Assembly (NCBI GenBank): GCA_015654635.1 | Contig: JAATGP010000069.1 | Location: 1 to 64,000, forward strand | DNA length: 64,000 bases | Source: Alphaproteobacteria bacterium | GTDB lineage: Bacteria > Pseudomonadota > Alphaproteobacteria > Micropepsales > Micropepsaceae | Reading direction: 5' to 3' | Shown: piece by piece, positions 12,070-21,207 of the stretch | Numbering within the stretch: the first letter of the stretch is position 1 | How the letters are laid out: every line of letters begins with the position of its first letter | The notes under the pieces: generated by a model | Database searches by the model: none | Told to the model about the DNA's origin: nothing | What the model saw: only the letters and a program-made list of their open reading frames with translations | Position numbers and translations under genes: made by a program

Positions 12070-13098
12070 ATGGGCAATGGGATCTGGAGGATTTCGCGCG
12101 CGCGCGGCAGAGCCCATCTGCCGCTGGCCGTTGTCGGCGCCTTGGCCGTCATCCTCATCCTGTTCGGCAAAGCGGAAACCTCTCTCTTTGACCGGGCCCG
12201 CACCGATGTGATCGATTGGATGCGCCCCGCCCTGGTGACGACGCGTGTGCCTATGGAGGCCATGAGCCGCTGGGCTGGTTCCATCGGAAACATTTTCTGG
12301 GTTTATCAGGAGAATCTGAAGCTCAAGGAAGAGAATGCGCGCCTCAAGCAGTGGCATAACACGGCACAGGTCTTGACCGAGCGCTTGCAGCGCTACCAGC
12401 TTTTGTTGAATGCTGTGCCGGATCCGGCCCTCTCCACCGTGGTGGCACGGGTCATCGGGCGTGCCAACCATCCCTTCCTGCAGACCATGATCCTCGATGC
12501 TGGCAAGGCCAATGGCGTCAAACCCGGTCAGGCGGTGATGGATCAGCGCGGTATGATCGGGCGGGTTTACCTCACGGGCGAGCATACCTCTTGGGTCATT
12601 CTGCTCACCGATCTGAACAGCCGGGTTCCGGTGTCGATCGAGCCCAATACCGATCAGGCCATCATGGGCGGCGACAACTCACCGATGCCGTTGATCGAAA
12701 CCATGGCGCATGGCGTGCAACTCAAGGCCGATTCGCAAGTCGTCACCTCGGGCGACGGCGATATTCTGCCTGCCGGGATTCCCATCGGTGTAATAGTGCC
12801 CGACGGGCGCAGCTATCGCGTGGCGCTCTTTGCCGACCAGACCACGGCGCAGGATGTGCAAATTGTCGATTACAAGCAAAAGCCGGAACACCCTCCCAGT
12901 GTGGCGCAGCAGGAACTGCCGGTGACGGCCGCGGGTCTTGCCCCAGTCGCGCCACAGCCCCAGGTCACGAGCCAGCAACAGGTTGCGCCGTTGCCACCGC
13001 CTCTGTTCAAACCGCCGCCAGTACAGGCCGCGCCGCAGAAAACCCCGGTGCAACCCGCGCCCCAACCCGGCGCTGACGCCGACCCAGGCAATCAGTGA
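12070..13098 (+). CDS. mreC: rod shape-determining protein MreC with Pro/Gln-rich C-terminus
   Basis: MreC core VVARVIGRANHPFLQTMILDAGKANGVKPGQAVMDQRGMIGRV; operon position. Confidence 0.92.
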   Translation: MGNGIWRISRARGRAHLPLAVVGALAVILILFGKAETSLFDRARTDVIDWMRPALVTTRVPMEAMSRWAGSIGNIFWVYQENLKLKEENARLKQWHNTAQVLTERLQRYQLLLNAVPDPALSTVVARVIGRANHPFLQTMILDAGKANGVKPGQAVMDQRGMIGRVYLTGEHTSWVILLTDLNSRVPVSIEPNTDQAIMGGDNSPMPLIETMAHGVQLKADSQVVTSGDGDILPAGIPIGVIVPDGRSYRVALFADQTTAQDVQIVDYKQKPEHPPSVAQQELPVTAAGLAPVAPQPQVTSQQQVAPLPPPLFKPPPVQAAPQKTPVQPAPQPGADADPGNQ

Positions 13099-13634
13099 GG
13101 GCCGCCGTGGAACGATTGGGCAGTCTGTGGGGGGGGAAATTCTTCGCAAACCTCATTCCTGTGCTGTTCGGGCTGCTTGGGGTAATCATCACCAATCTAC
13201 CCTTCTCGGTTCTGGGCAATTGGATCCCGTCGCCGATGTACGCCCTCATGCCGGTATATTACTGGTGTCTGGTGCGCCCAGATCTGATGACGCCGGGCAG
13301 GGCCTTTCTGATCGGCGTCGCCCATGATGTGATCTCGGGTGAGCCGCCGGGCATCTGGGCCGCGGCCTTCGTCGCCACCTATGCAGCGATCGACAAACAG
13401 CGCGACGCTTTTGCCGGACTCTCGGGCCTGGGTGCCATTTTGGGCTTTGCCACGGCCACATTGGTGGCCTGCGGTGTCCATTACGTCATCTTCTCGCTTT
13501 ATCGTTGGCAGCTGATGCCGGTAACCGGCTCGATCAAGGAATTCGCCGTCACCTCGATCCTCTACATCCCGGTGGTGGTCGTCCTCGCCTCTGTGCACCG
13601 CCGTTTTGTTGGTCCATTGCGGAGAGAATTCTGA
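13095..13634 (+). CDS. mreD: rod shape-determining protein MreD
   Basis: Polytopic small membrane protein between mreC and PBP2; GTGA overlap with mreC. Confidence 0.85.
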   Translation: MRAAVERLGSLWGGKFFANLIPVLFGLLGVIITNLPFSVLGNWIPSPMYALMPVYYWCLVRPDLMTPGRAFLIGVAHDVISGEPPGIWAAAFVATYAAIDKQRDAFAGLSGLGAILGFATATLVACGVHYVIFSLYRWQLMPVTGSIKEFAVTSILYIPVVVVLASVHRRFVGPLRREF

Positions 13635-15523
13635 TGCCGCTGTTCGACCGCAAAGACAAAAGCCGCTACGCGACGTTTACCCGTCGCACGCTGATGCTGT
13701 CGGGCGGCATGGGCGGCATTCTTGCCGTCCTGGGCGGGCGCTTCTATCAGCTCCAGATTCTGAAGGGCAAAGAGTATAGCGTCGAAGCGGAGGACAATCG
13801 CGTCAGCCAGCGTTTCATTTTTCCGCCGCGCGGCCGCATCTTCGACCGGTTCGGTGTGGAGCTCGCCACGAACCGGCGCAATTATCGCGTCGTAATCGTG
13901 GCCGAGCAGGCCACCCAAGGTGTCGAGGCCGCCCTCGACGCGGTGGGCAAGATCATTGAAATCGATCCGCGCCAGCGCGACCGCGTCCTGCACGAGATTG
14001 CCCAGAATAAGAAGTTTGCCCAGGTTCCTGTTGCCGAGAATCTGACCTGGGACGAATTTGCCCGCATCAATCTGCATCTACCCTATCTGCCGGGGGTGCA
14101 GCCCGATGTTGGCGAGACGCGGGCGTATCCCTACGGGACGGAGATGAGCCATGTCCTGGGTTATGTGGCCTCCGCAAGCGTGAAGGATCAGCAGAACGAT
14201 GACGATCCGCTGCTGACCCAGCCGGGATTCCGGGTCGGCAAGCGCGGCATCGAAAAGCAATACGATTCCCAAATGCGCGGCCAAGCGGGTGGCAGCCGCG
14301 TCGAAGTGAATGCTTATGGCCGCGTCATTCGCGAGCTTTCCAATATTCCCGGGGCGCCGGGCAAGGATGTCTATCTCACCCTCGATTGTCAGATGCAGCG
14401 CTATGCCGAGGAACGGCTGGGCGAGGAAAGCGCGGCCTGCGTGGTGATGGACGTCGCCAATGGCGATATTCTCGCGTTGGCCTCGACTCCGGGCTACGAC
14501 CCCAACCATTTCAATGTCGGCATTACCAATACCCAGTGGCAGGACCTTTTACACAACGACCACAAACCATTGGTCAACAAAGCGCTCAGCGGCGCCTATC
14601 CGCCGGGATCGACCTTCAAGCCGGCGATGGCGCTGGCCGCCTACGATAACGGCTTGGCAGATTTGCAAGTCTTCTGCAGCGGCTCGGTGACAATCGGCAA
14701 CCACACCTTCCATTGTTATAAAAAGGAAGGACATGGCCACGTCGACCTCAAACGCGGCATCCAAGTCTCCTGCGACGTCTTTTTCTACGAAGTGGCGCGC
14801 CGGCTGGGTATCGACAAGATGGAAGCGGCGGCCCGCGCATTGGGTCTTGGTGCGCCCACTGGCGTCGAGATGCCGGGCGAGGTTGGCGGCTTTATTCCCA
14901 GCCAATCCTGGAAACTGGCGCGCTATGGCGTGCCTTGGCAGCTTGGCGACACCATCAGCGCCGGCATTGGCCAGGGCTATGTGGTGGTGACCCCGATCCA
15001 GCTTTGCACGATGGCTGCGCGTATCGCCTCGGGCAAGGCGCTGGTGCCGCGCATTGCCCATGTGGTCGGTAGTCGTTTCCAGCCCCAGCCGATGCCGGGG
15101 GCGCTGCCGTTTTCGCCGGAGGCCTTTGCGGTGGTGCGCGAAGGGCTGTGGAAGGTGTGCAATGAAGCGGGCGGCACCGCATTCGCTTGGCGCATCAATG
15201 AGCCGGGCTTTGAGATGTCGGGCAAGACCGGCACCGCCCAGGTCCGCCTCATCACCAAGCAGGAACATGACGCCGGCGTGCGCAAGAACGAATCCTTGCC
15301 GTGGAATTTGCGCGATCACGCGCTGTACTTCGCCTTTGCCCCATCCGATGCACCGCGTTACGCCTGTATGGTGCTGATGGAACATGGCGCGGTCGGCGCT
15401 CATCCTCATGTCCAGATGGCGCGCGATATCTTGCTGTTTGCCCAGCGGCGCGATCCGGCGAAACTACCCACTGCCTATCCGGTGCGTGCTGCGGAGACTG
15501 ATCTGGTCGGGGAGAAGACCTGA
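13634..15523 (+). CDS. mrdA: penicillin-binding protein 2
   Basis: FPPRGRIFDRFGVELATNRRNY, GAYPPGSTFKPAMAL (SxxK), SGKTGTAQV; start MPLFDRKDKSRY overlapping the mreD stop. Confidence 0.95.
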   Translation: MPLFDRKDKSRYATFTRRTLMLSGGMGGILAVLGGRFYQLQILKGKEYSVEAEDNRVSQRFIFPPRGRIFDRFGVELATNRRNYRVVIVAEQATQGVEAALDAVGKIIEIDPRQRDRVLHEIAQNKKFAQVPVAENLTWDEFARINLHLPYLPGVQPDVGETRAYPYGTEMSHVLGYVASASVKDQQNDDDPLLTQPGFRVGKRGIEKQYDSQMRGQAGGSRVEVNAYGRVIRELSNIPGAPGKDVYLTLDCQMQRYAEERLGEESAACVVMDVANGDILALASTPGYDPNHFNVGITNTQWQDLLHNDHKPLVNKALSGAYPPGSTFKPAMALAAYDNGLADLQVFCSGSVTIGNHTFHCYKKEGHGHVDLKRGIQVSCDVFFYEVARRLGIDKMEAAARALGLGAPTGVEMPGEVGGFIPSQSWKLARYGVPWQLGDTISAGIGQGYVVVTPIQLCTMAARIASGKALVPRIAHVVGSRFQPQPMPGALPFSPEAFAVVREGLWKVCNEAGGTAFAWRINEPGFEMSGKTGTAQVRLITKQEHDAGVRKNESLPWNLRDHALYFAFAPSDAPRYACMVLMEHGAVGAHPHVQMARDILLFAQRRDPAKLPTAYPVRAAETDLVGEKT

Positions 15524-16674
15524 TGCTTCGACCCTATGCCGCCGCCAGACGCACGCTTTCGGTCGCCGATAAGCTTTATGAGATCAATTGGGGCTTGGTG
15601 CTGCTCATCACCATTATCGCCTCGATAGGCTTTGCCATGCAGTATTCGGTGGCGGGCGGCTCATGGGATCCCTGGGCCGGCAAGCAACTTGTCCGCTTCA
15701 TTATTGGCTTTGGCATCATGATCGCGGTGGCGATGGTCGATATCCGCGTCTGGATGAACTTCGCCTATCCTTTTTACGCCGCTTCCCTGCTCCTACTTTT
15801 GGGGGTGGAGTTGATGGGCATGGCCCATCTGGGTGCGCAACGCTGGATCACTTTGGGCCCCTTAGAACTGCAACCATCCGAGCCGATGAAGATTGCCCTC
15901 ATTCTGGCACTTGCCAAATTCATGCACGGCCAGAGTGTGGAGGATATTTCCAAACCTTTGCGCTTGTTGATCCCGCTCGCCATGATCGCCATGCCGGCCG
16001 TGTTGGTCGCCCTCCAGCCGAACCTCGGCACCACCATCATCCTGACACTGGATGGCTGTTCGTTGCTCTTTCTGGCGGGGCTTTCATGGTTCTGGATCGT
16101 ACCGGTCGTCGCTGCGGTGGCGGCCGCCGTTCCTTTGGCATGGCGCTTTGTGCTGCACGATTATCAAAAGGCCCGGGTCATGACCTTCCTGAACCCGGAA
16201 TCGGACGCTTTGGGCGCGGGCTGGAACATCACCCAGGCCAAGATCGCGGTAGGTTCGGGCGGCGCTGCTGGCAAGGGGTTTCTGGAGGGAACCCAGAGCC
16301 GTCTTAACTTCCTGCCTGAAAAGCAGACCGACTTCATCCTCACCAACTATGCCGAGGAATTCGGTTTTGTCGGCTGCATCGCGCTGCTGATCCTATTTGC
16401 GACCGTCATCGGCTATGGTGTGCAGACGGCGGTGCAGGCCCGCAGCCAGTTCGGTCGCCTCCTGGCCATGGGCATCACCCTCAACTTTTTCTTTTACATT
16501 ATGATCAATGGGCTGATGGTGATGGGCCTGATCCCGGTGGTGGGCATTCCGATGCCGTTGATCTCTTATGGCGGGACGGCCATGCTGGCGGTGATGTTCG
16601 GCTTCGGCCTGCTGCTCTGCGTGCATGTGCACAGGCTGGTGGAAATCCCCCGTCACTCCACGGGAATCATCTGA
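15523..16674 (+). CDS. rodA: rod shape-determining protein RodA (SEDS glycosyltransferase)
   Basis: SEDS motifs: GAQRWITLGPLELQPSEPMKIALIL, FLPEKQTDFILTNYAEEFGFVG, PVVGIPMPLISYGGTAML. Confidence 0.96.
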   Translation: MLRPYAAARRTLSVADKLYEINWGLVLLITIIASIGFAMQYSVAGGSWDPWAGKQLVRFIIGFGIMIAVAMVDIRVWMNFAYPFYAASLLLLLGVELMGMAHLGAQRWITLGPLELQPSEPMKIALILALAKFMHGQSVEDISKPLRLLIPLAMIAMPAVLVALQPNLGTTIILTLDGCSLLFLAGLSWFWIVPVVAAVAAAVPLAWRFVLHDYQKARVMTFLNPESDALGAGWNITQAKIAVGSGGAAGKGFLEGTQSRLNFLPEKQTDFILTNYAEEFGFVGCIALLILFATVIGYGVQTAVQARSQFGRLLAMGITLNFFFYIMINGLMVMGLIPVVGIPMPLISYGGTAMLAVMFGFGLLLCVHVHRLVEIPRHSTGII

Positions 16675-16797
16675 AAAATCAGCCTTCTGGGCCAGCTTTG
16701 GGGGCTATCCCCAGAATCCTGGGCGGAGGGCGAAATTGGCGCACACTCCTGCGTAGACAGGCTAGGCTACCTCTGTTATACGCCCGCCTCCTTAGTT

Positions 16798-16873
<76 letters not shown>

Positions 16874-16909
16874 TTCCGTTTCTCACGGCCCCCGGAATGG
16901 CTTAGCGGC

Positions 16910-16931
16910 AGGCCGCGTTTAGCGGCCTTTC
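16910..16931 (+). terminator. likely terminator after tRNA-Lys
   Basis: AGGCCGC-gttta-GCGGCCT followed by TTCT. Confidence 0.55.
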
Positions 16932-17040
16932 TGAATCATAGCGGTAAACTCCCAGCCGCATCTTCGCCCTCGAAGCGGTCGCCGACTTTGCAGCCTTTCG
17001 CTGGAAATAGGTCGGCTTGGCGGAGCTGTCTTGCTGCCTC

Positions 17041-17577
17041 TCAGCGATAGGTGTTGTTGGAGGTGTGGTCGCCATTCAGCCAGCGCCATAGCTCCTGATG
17101 GGCGTTGGCGCGCCTGGTCTTGTTGATCGCATCGGCCTCAGGCGCATCGAGTGTGAACTCAAGGATCATGCCGTTGGGATCAGTGATATAGACTGAGCGG
17201 CAATAGCCGTGTTCCAGGATGTAGGTATCCGGTTCCTTGTAGCCCGCCAGCTTGACACGCTCCTCGATGCCTTTTTGGGTCTCGGCATCGACCGTGAGCG
17301 CGATGTGATGGAACGGCGAGGGCGGCATTTGGGGCCCGAATTCTTTTTGATCGTCTGGATCGGAAAATTGGAAGAAGGCCAGCGCCCCGCCATCACCGAT
17401 GCCGAAGAAGCAATGGCAATAGGTTCTGACTTTGCCAAACAGTTCGTCGGATTCACTCCATGTGGCCACCAGCGGCAGCCCCACGACTTCTTCGTAGAAT
17501 TTGCGCGTTGCCTCCATATCGCGGGTAACATAGGCCGTATGATGAAGGCGGGAGGGTAGCGTTGCATCTTTGCCCAT
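17041..17577 (-). CDS. VOC (glyoxalase/extradiol dioxygenase-like) family protein
   Basis: LHHTAYVTRDMEATRKFYEEVVGLPLVATW, SPFHHIALTVD, YITDPNGMILEFT. Confidence 0.88.
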   Translation of the reverse strand: MGKDATLPSRLHHTAYVTRDMEATRKFYEEVVGLPLVATWSESDELFGKVRTYCHCFFGIGDGGALAFFQFSDPDDQKEFGPQMPPSPFHHIALTVDAETQKGIEERVKLAGYKEPDTYILEHGYCRSVYITDPNGMILEFTLDAPEADAINKTRRANAHQELWRWLNGDHTSNNTYR

Positions 17578-17635
17578 CGGTCTAATCCCTTTGCGTTTCC
17601 TGACCCTTTTGCGTGGCGCCTATGGCGTTCTTATT

Positions 17636-18778
17636 TTACCAGAATTTCTTGGATGCAATCCTTGCGCCCTCTGCCAGGGCTGCGAGCTTGGCCCAAACGA
17701 CATCGGGATCGACCCCGCCTTGGCCAACGTGAATGCTGAAGCCGCAATCGACCCCGGCCATGACATTTTCGCGGCCCACCAGATGGGCATAACGCTCGAG
17801 GCGCTGGGCCACGAGTTCGGGATGCTCAATGTAGTTTGACTGGCATTCGATTACACCGGGCACCAGCACTTTGCCCTCCGGTGGTTTGACGGTTTCAAAC
17901 ATCTGCCATTCATGGGCGTGGCGCGGATTGGCCGCCTCGAACAGGATGGCCGTCGGCTTGGCAAGGGCCAGCACGTCGATGATATCGGCGAAGGGGACAT
18001 CGCAGTGATGCGGGCCAGGGTAATTGCCCCAGCACATATGCATCCGCAATTGCTCCGGCGGAATATTGCGCACGGCATGGTTTAGCGCCTCGATATGAAG
18101 CTGCATGCGCTTGCGAAATTCGGTCAGGCTTAGCTCGGCGTATTGCACATGCCGCCCCATCGCCAAATCCGGGCAGTCGAGTTGCAGTGTCAGGCCGCCC
18201 GCAGCAATGGCCTCATATTCAAAGCGCATCGCTTCGGCGATGGCGTAGAGATAATCTTCGTGCGACCTGTAATATTCGTTGCGGAAGAAGAGCGAAATCA
18301 CCCCAGGAGAAGCAGCGCTGGAGAACAGACCCGCCGGCGCATAATCCACGACCGCTGCCTTCAAATTGTCGACGTCTGTGACCGGCGATACCCAGTCGCG
18401 GACGCTGATCGGGCCGTTGCAGGCAGGGGTCTTGCGGCTCTTGCGTCCCGGATTGGCAAAGACACGCTCCGCGGTTTTGGGAAAATCGACTAGATCTTGG
18501 AAGACAAAGCTGTTGCCGGCGCCGCCAAAGCCGTCAAGGCGATCCTTCACATAGGTGGCATAGCTGGGCTTGGACATCTCGCCGTCATTGATGATGTCGA
18601 TTCCGGCTTCGCTTTGGCGGCGCACCATTTCACCGACCGCTGCCTGCACCCGCGCGCCCAGCGCCTCGGCATCCACTGGCACGCCCTCTTCTTTGGCGAA
18701 CATCATCTGAATCAGATCATCCGGGCGGGGCAGGCTGCCGGTATGCGTCGTCCGAAAGCGATCCGAGCTGCGCGGCAT
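17636..18778 (-). CDS. cobalamin-independent methionine synthase-like (MetE C-terminal/UROD superfamily) protein
   Basis: RTTHTGSLPRPDDL, GGLTLQLDCPDLAM, HMCWGNYPGPHHCDVPFADI; single-domain (380 aa), not full MetE. Confidence 0.8.
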   Translation of the reverse strand: MPRSSDRFRTTHTGSLPRPDDLIQMMFAKEEGVPVDAEALGARVQAAVGEMVRRQSEAGIDIINDGEMSKPSYATYVKDRLDGFGGAGNSFVFQDLVDFPKTAERVFANPGRKSRKTPACNGPISVRDWVSPVTDVDNLKAAVVDYAPAGLFSSAASPGVISLFFRNEYYRSHEDYLYAIAEAMRFEYEAIAAGGLTLQLDCPDLAMGRHVQYAELSLTEFRKRMQLHIEALNHAVRNIPPEQLRMHMCWGNYPGPHHCDVPFADIIDVLALAKPTAILFEAANPRHAHEWQMFETVKPPEGKVLVPGVIECQSNYIEHPELVAQRLERYAHLVGRENVMAGVDCGFSIHVGQGGVDPDVVWAKLAALAEGARIASKKFW

Positions 18779-18788
18779 AATTTATCCG

Positions 18789-18812
18789 TATATCGAAGTA
18801 TCTTTCGGTATA
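18789..18812. promoter_or_regulatory. dyad operator-like site TATAtCGAA-GTATCT-TTCGgTATA upstream of the MetE-like gene
   Basis: Inverted repeat read directly; shared core with sites at 19712 and 21025. Confidence 0.6.
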
Positions 18813-18865
18813 AGGATATCGCGATAGTGGCCAAAATGTAAAGGTTGCTGTCGGACGCGGCCTCA

Positions 18866-19651
18866 CTACAGGGCTTTTTTGCCGTCATAATGGATCGCTT
18901 CGGCAGCGGCATGGGAAAGGATAAAGCCAATCGGGCGCTCATGTTCTTCTTGCAGATGGGCCAGCAGGCCTGCGGTGCGGGCCAGGATGGAAATCCCTTT
19001 AAGGGCCGTTACCGGAAAGCCGATTTCGAGCAGGATGGCGGGGATGGCACCGTTGATATTGATCGGCAGCGGACGGCCCAGCGCCTCGGGCAGGACCTGC
19101 GCAATCGTATGCAGCATGGAGAGATAGGGGCCATTCAGACTGCGCTCTTCGGCAAGGGAAAGAAGAAGATTGGCGCGCGGATCACCGCCGGAATGTTGCG
19201 GGTGGCCGAACCCAGGGATAGGCGTCTTGGTCTGGCGCATCTGCCGAACCCGTTCGAGTGCGATTTCATGGGCATTTCCGCCCTCTGCCGCCCGCACGAG
19301 TTCATCCAGCAAATGGCCTGCCGTTTCCGCACTGCCGAGCACGACGGAGCCGGAACCAAGCAAGCCTGCCGCGACCGCTCCTTGCAGGGCCTCTGGAGCT
19401 GCGGCCAGTGTCATGCGCGCCGCTTGCACACTGGGGACGAGCCCATGCTCGGCGATGCCGACCAAGAGTGCGTTGAGGAAGAATCGTTGATGTTCCGTCG
19501 GCGGAGTTCCCAGCATGAGCAGGACGAAATAATCGACAAAATCGATCTTGCCGATAAGATCCTGGCATAGATCGCGGCCGCGCACGGTGATGGAGGCGGC
19601 GTCGGCGGTCGAAATGGCGGTATAAGGTGCATCCTGCTTGCCAATACGCAT
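18866..19651 (-). CDS. citryl-CoA lyase-like / citrate synthase-superfamily protein
   Basis: GRDLCQDLIGKIDFVDYFVLLMLG, IPGFGHPQHSGGDPRANLLL (citrate synthase-like GxGHP). Confidence 0.75.
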   Translation of the reverse strand: MRIGKQDAPYTAISTADAASITVRGRDLCQDLIGKIDFVDYFVLLMLGTPPTEHQRFFLNALLVGIAEHGLVPSVQAARMTLAAAPEALQGAVAAGLLGSGSVVLGSAETAGHLLDELVRAAEGGNAHEIALERVRQMRQTKTPIPGFGHPQHSGGDPRANLLLSLAEERSLNGPYLSMLHTIAQVLPEALGRPLPININGAIPAILLEIGFPVTALKGISILARTAGLLAHLQEEHERPIGFILSHAAAEAIHYDGKKAL

Positions 19652-19711
19652 TATGGCTTCCTTTCGCTAGTCCTCCGATGGGACGCACCAACAACGTTCA
19701 AAATTATACCA

Positions 19712-19730
19712 TATAACGAAATTGACTTCG
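19712..19730. promoter_or_regulatory. operator-like site TATAaCGAA-ATTGAC-TTCG between divergent citryl-CoA lyase-like and CoA-transferase genes
   Basis: Matches the 21025 site including the identical ATTGAC spacer. Confidence 0.6.
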
Positions 19731-19830
19731 GCAAACGAAAAAAGATAACCTCCTTTTCAGCCTCGCCGGTCGTTGATGGCATGCTGCTGTTTGCGGAAGC
19801 GGCGCGTCCGGCGACGTCGTTGGAGGCGAT

Positions 19831-21000
19831 ATGATCAAGGTCCTGGATGGTGTCCGTGTTTTGGAAATGGGCACGTTTATCACCGGCCCGGCGGCGGCCA
19901 TGTTTCTGGCCGATATGGGCGCAGACGTCGTCAAGATTGAGCGCCCCCGTACGGGCGATCCCTTCCGGGCTTTCAAGGGCGGTCTCTATAGCCCCCATTT
20001 CCAGACCTACAATCGCAACAAGCGCAGTATCACGGTGGATACGCGCGATGCGGACGCGCTTAAGCGGCTTGATCAATTGGTCCGCGATGCCGACGTTTTC
20101 ATCCAGAATTTCCGTCCCGGCGTGGCCGAGGATCTCAATGTCGGGGCTGAACGGCTACAGAAGATCAACCCGGCGCTCATCTATTGCGGCATCTCTGGCT
20201 TCGGCAAGGATGGCCCCGCTTCTGGCCGGCCAGCTTACGATACCGTGGCGCAGGCCGCCAGCGGCTGGCTCAGGCTGCTCATCAATCCCAAAAATCCGCG
20301 TGTCGTGGGGCCTGCCATTGCCGATGCGATGACTGGCTTCTATGCCGCCTTCGGCATTCTCGGCGCTCTTTACGAGCGACAAAAGACCGGGCGTGGCCGC
20401 TGGGTCGAGGTTTCCATGCTGGAGGCGATGTGCCACTTCAACCTTGACGATTTCACCCACTATTTCTCCATGGGGGAGATCATGGGACCGTTCAGCCGCC
20501 CCAGCGTGTCGCAGTCTTATGTCTTCGAGTGCGCCGATGCGAAATGGCTGGCGTTGCATATGTCGTCACCGGAAAAGTTCTGGGAGGGGCTGGCGGCGGC
20601 GATGGATCGCCCCGAACTTCTGCAGGACCCGCGTTTCGCCGACCGCACAGGGCGGATCACCCGTCAGGATGAGCTGATTACGCTGATGACGCCCATCTTC
20701 AAGGCACGCTCTCGGGCGGAGTGGTGCAGCGTTCTGGAAAAAGAGGGGGTGCCCTTTGCTCCGGTCTATGATTCCAGCGAAGCCCTTCAGGACCCGCAGG
20801 CCAAACATCTCGGCATAGAGATAGAAGCGCTGCATCCGACGATGGGGCGATTCCGTACCGTCCGCTTCCCGGTCAATTTCGACGGCCAAACCTTTTCCAA
20901 AATTGAGCCGCCGCCGACACTTGGCGAGCATGACGCGGATGCCAAAGCGCATCCGGCGCGCTTCTGGCGCGACCAGCGCACCAATGACGCGGCGGAGTAA
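19831..21000 (+). CDS. CaiB/BaiF (family III) CoA-transferase
   Basis: GVRVLEMGTFITGPAAAMFLADMGADVVKIERPRTGDPFR, AYDTVAQAASGW. Confidence 0.92.
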   Translation: MIKVLDGVRVLEMGTFITGPAAAMFLADMGADVVKIERPRTGDPFRAFKGGLYSPHFQTYNRNKRSITVDTRDADALKRLDQLVRDADVFIQNFRPGVAEDLNVGAERLQKINPALIYCGISGFGKDGPASGRPAYDTVAQAASGWLRLLINPKNPRVVGPAIADAMTGFYAAFGILGALYERQKTGRGRWVEVSMLEAMCHFNLDDFTHYFSMGEIMGPFSRPSVSQSYVFECADAKWLALHMSSPEKFWEGLAAAMDRPELLQDPRFADRTGRITRQDELITLMTPIFKARSRAEWCSVLEKEGVPFAPVYDSSEALQDPQAKHLGIEIEALHPTMGRFRTVRFPVNFDGQTFSKIEPPPTLGEHDADAKAHPARFWRDQRTNDAAE

Positions 21001-21024
21001 AATCGCGCGCCTCGAGAAAATTCG

Positions 21025-21043
21025 TATATCGAAATTGACTTCG
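21025..21043. promoter_or_regulatory. operator-like site TATAtCGAA-ATTGAC-TTCG upstream of the TonB-dependent receptor
   Basis: Same dyad core as 18789 and 19712; followed by AAATCGAAATTCG. Confidence 0.6.
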
Positions 21044-21207
21044 TAAATCGAAATTCGTACCTTCGGTGAACAGGAAGAGTCTATGATGCCGGACTGCATG
21101 TCCCGGCCGGAGTGCGCCAATGGCGCTTCTCCACACGGGAGCCGCAGCGAGTTCAATAGTTCCGCAGTGGCGCAGGTGACGGACATGGGCGAGGGAAACG
21201 CCAGGAG

